NCBI GenBank assembly: GCA_030826915.1
Contig: JAUUDE010000002.1
Coordinates: 1-45,378 of the forward strand
Direction: 5' to 3'
Length of the DNA stretch: 45,378 bases
DNA from: Thiomicrospira sp.
GTDB taxonomy: Bacteria; Pseudomonadota; Gammaproteobacteria; Thiomicrospirales; Thiomicrospiraceae
The notes under the pieces are model-generated. The model saw only the letters and a list, made by a program, of their open reading frames with translations, was not told the origin of the DNA and did no database searches. The number at the start of each line of letters is the position of its first letter. Within the stretch, counting starts at the first letter, position 1. Shown here piece after piece: positions 45,238 through 45,378 of the stretch. Position numbers and translations under genes: made by a program.

Positions 45238-45378
45238 TGTAGTGGTCAACAAATCCCGAACGATATTTTAAGTTTTTCTTCTGTTACTGCAGGTGCTTGA
45301 CCATCATTGTACGAATGAGGTCTTTGCCAGTTGTAGTAACTCATTAAATATTCGCCAATATCTTTTTTGGCTTCCTCA
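45238..45378 (-). mobile_element. IS3-family insertion sequence, right end (cut by window edge)
   Basis: The element's terminal repeat starts 5'-TGTAGTGGTC at 45238, facing the GGDEF fragment. It carries the last 43 codons of a transposase (see the CDS entry). IS3 elements typically start with TG and end in CA; a target duplication cannot be checked because the other end is outside the window. Confidence 0.75.
45246..45378 (-). CDS. IS3-family transposase (DDE integrase), C-terminal fragment
   Basis: The 43-residue fragment EEAKKDIGEYLMSYYNWQRP then HSYNDGQAPAVTEEKLK ends with the segments typical of the IS3-family rve integrase C-terminus (YYNWQRPH). The stop codon lies within the terminal inverted repeat. 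The upstream part, including the DDE residues, is outside the window. Confidence 0.8.
   Translation of the reverse strand, partial: EEAKKDIGEYLMSYYNWQRPHSYNDGQAPAVTEEKLKISFGIC

Noticed and set aside
1-45378. CRISPR array, tRNA or rRNA genes, prophage or toxin-antitoxin module
   Set aside because: I found no spaced direct repeats, cloverleaf-like sequences or recognisable module genes; content is chromosomal housekeeping plus one IS.

Overview
The window is a gammaproteobacterial chromosome segment of moderately low G+C (by eye near 38-40%). The block rpsB-tsf-pyrH-frr-uppS-cdsA-rseP-bamA, together with glnD, dapE, trhP/yfhL, rimO, fbpABC, hemJ and slyD-like genes, points to Gammaproteobacteria. 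Gene order and protein style would suit the sulfur-oxidising Thiomicrospira/Thiomicrorhabdus lineage, but that placement is inference and no gene here proves it.

Layout. 1-7.9 kb (minus strand) is a translation and envelope-biogenesis block: S2, EF-Ts, UMP kinase, ribosome recycling factor, then undecaprenyl-PP synthase, CDP-DAG synthase, RseP and BamA (cut by the left edge). The isoprenoid gene dxr, usually in this cluster, is absent. 8-14.2 kb (mostly plus) holds map, glnD, a VOC protein, a Spx/ArsC-like protein, dapE and a small membrane protein. 14.3-21 kb holds a broken cyclic-nucleotide-binding gene, an NSS-type sodium symporter, murB, a secreted START-domain protein, an MscS channel, nagZ and a MOSC protein. 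21-24.9 kb is an operon for a peptide-type ABC importer (Tat-lipoprotein binding protein and two permeases) that also encodes a YkuD-fold L,D-peptidase without a signal peptide. With nagZ and murB nearby it looks like a muropeptide-recycling neighbourhood. 24.9-27.7 kb holds tolC, a CYTH protein and cysM. 28.3-30.8 kb is a chemoreceptor gene split by a frameshift. 30.9-36.5 kb (minus) holds a secreted protein of unknown function, a GST, ferredoxin YfhL with tRNA hydroxylase TrhP, a DNA-deoxyinosine glycosylase and rimO. 36.5-42 kb is an iron-uptake island: a Fur box, fbpABC, a porin-like outer-membrane protein, and a divergent Cys-rich mini-gene that is frameshifted. hemJ and two tandem SlyD-like FKBP isomerases follow. 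The right end is a decaying GGDEF-EAL gene interrupted by an IS3-family element that runs off the window.

The strongest unexplained signal is the 8-bp palindrome CAGGCCTG, found 20 times in the window (about one per 2.3 kb) against roughly 0.2 expected from base composition. It occurs in genes on both strands and in three intergenic sites. All three intergenic copies, free of coding constraint, extend to the 12-bp palindrome ACCAGGCCTGGT, one of them inside a 24-bp palindromic terminator. It behaves like a highly iterated palindrome (compare HIP1 of cyanobacteria) with unknown function here.

Four loci carry reading-frame lesions (cNMP-binding protein, chemoreceptor, Cys-rich mini-gene, GGDEF-EAL protein). 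At least one sits in a homopolymer run, so sequencing error must be separated from real decay or phase variation.
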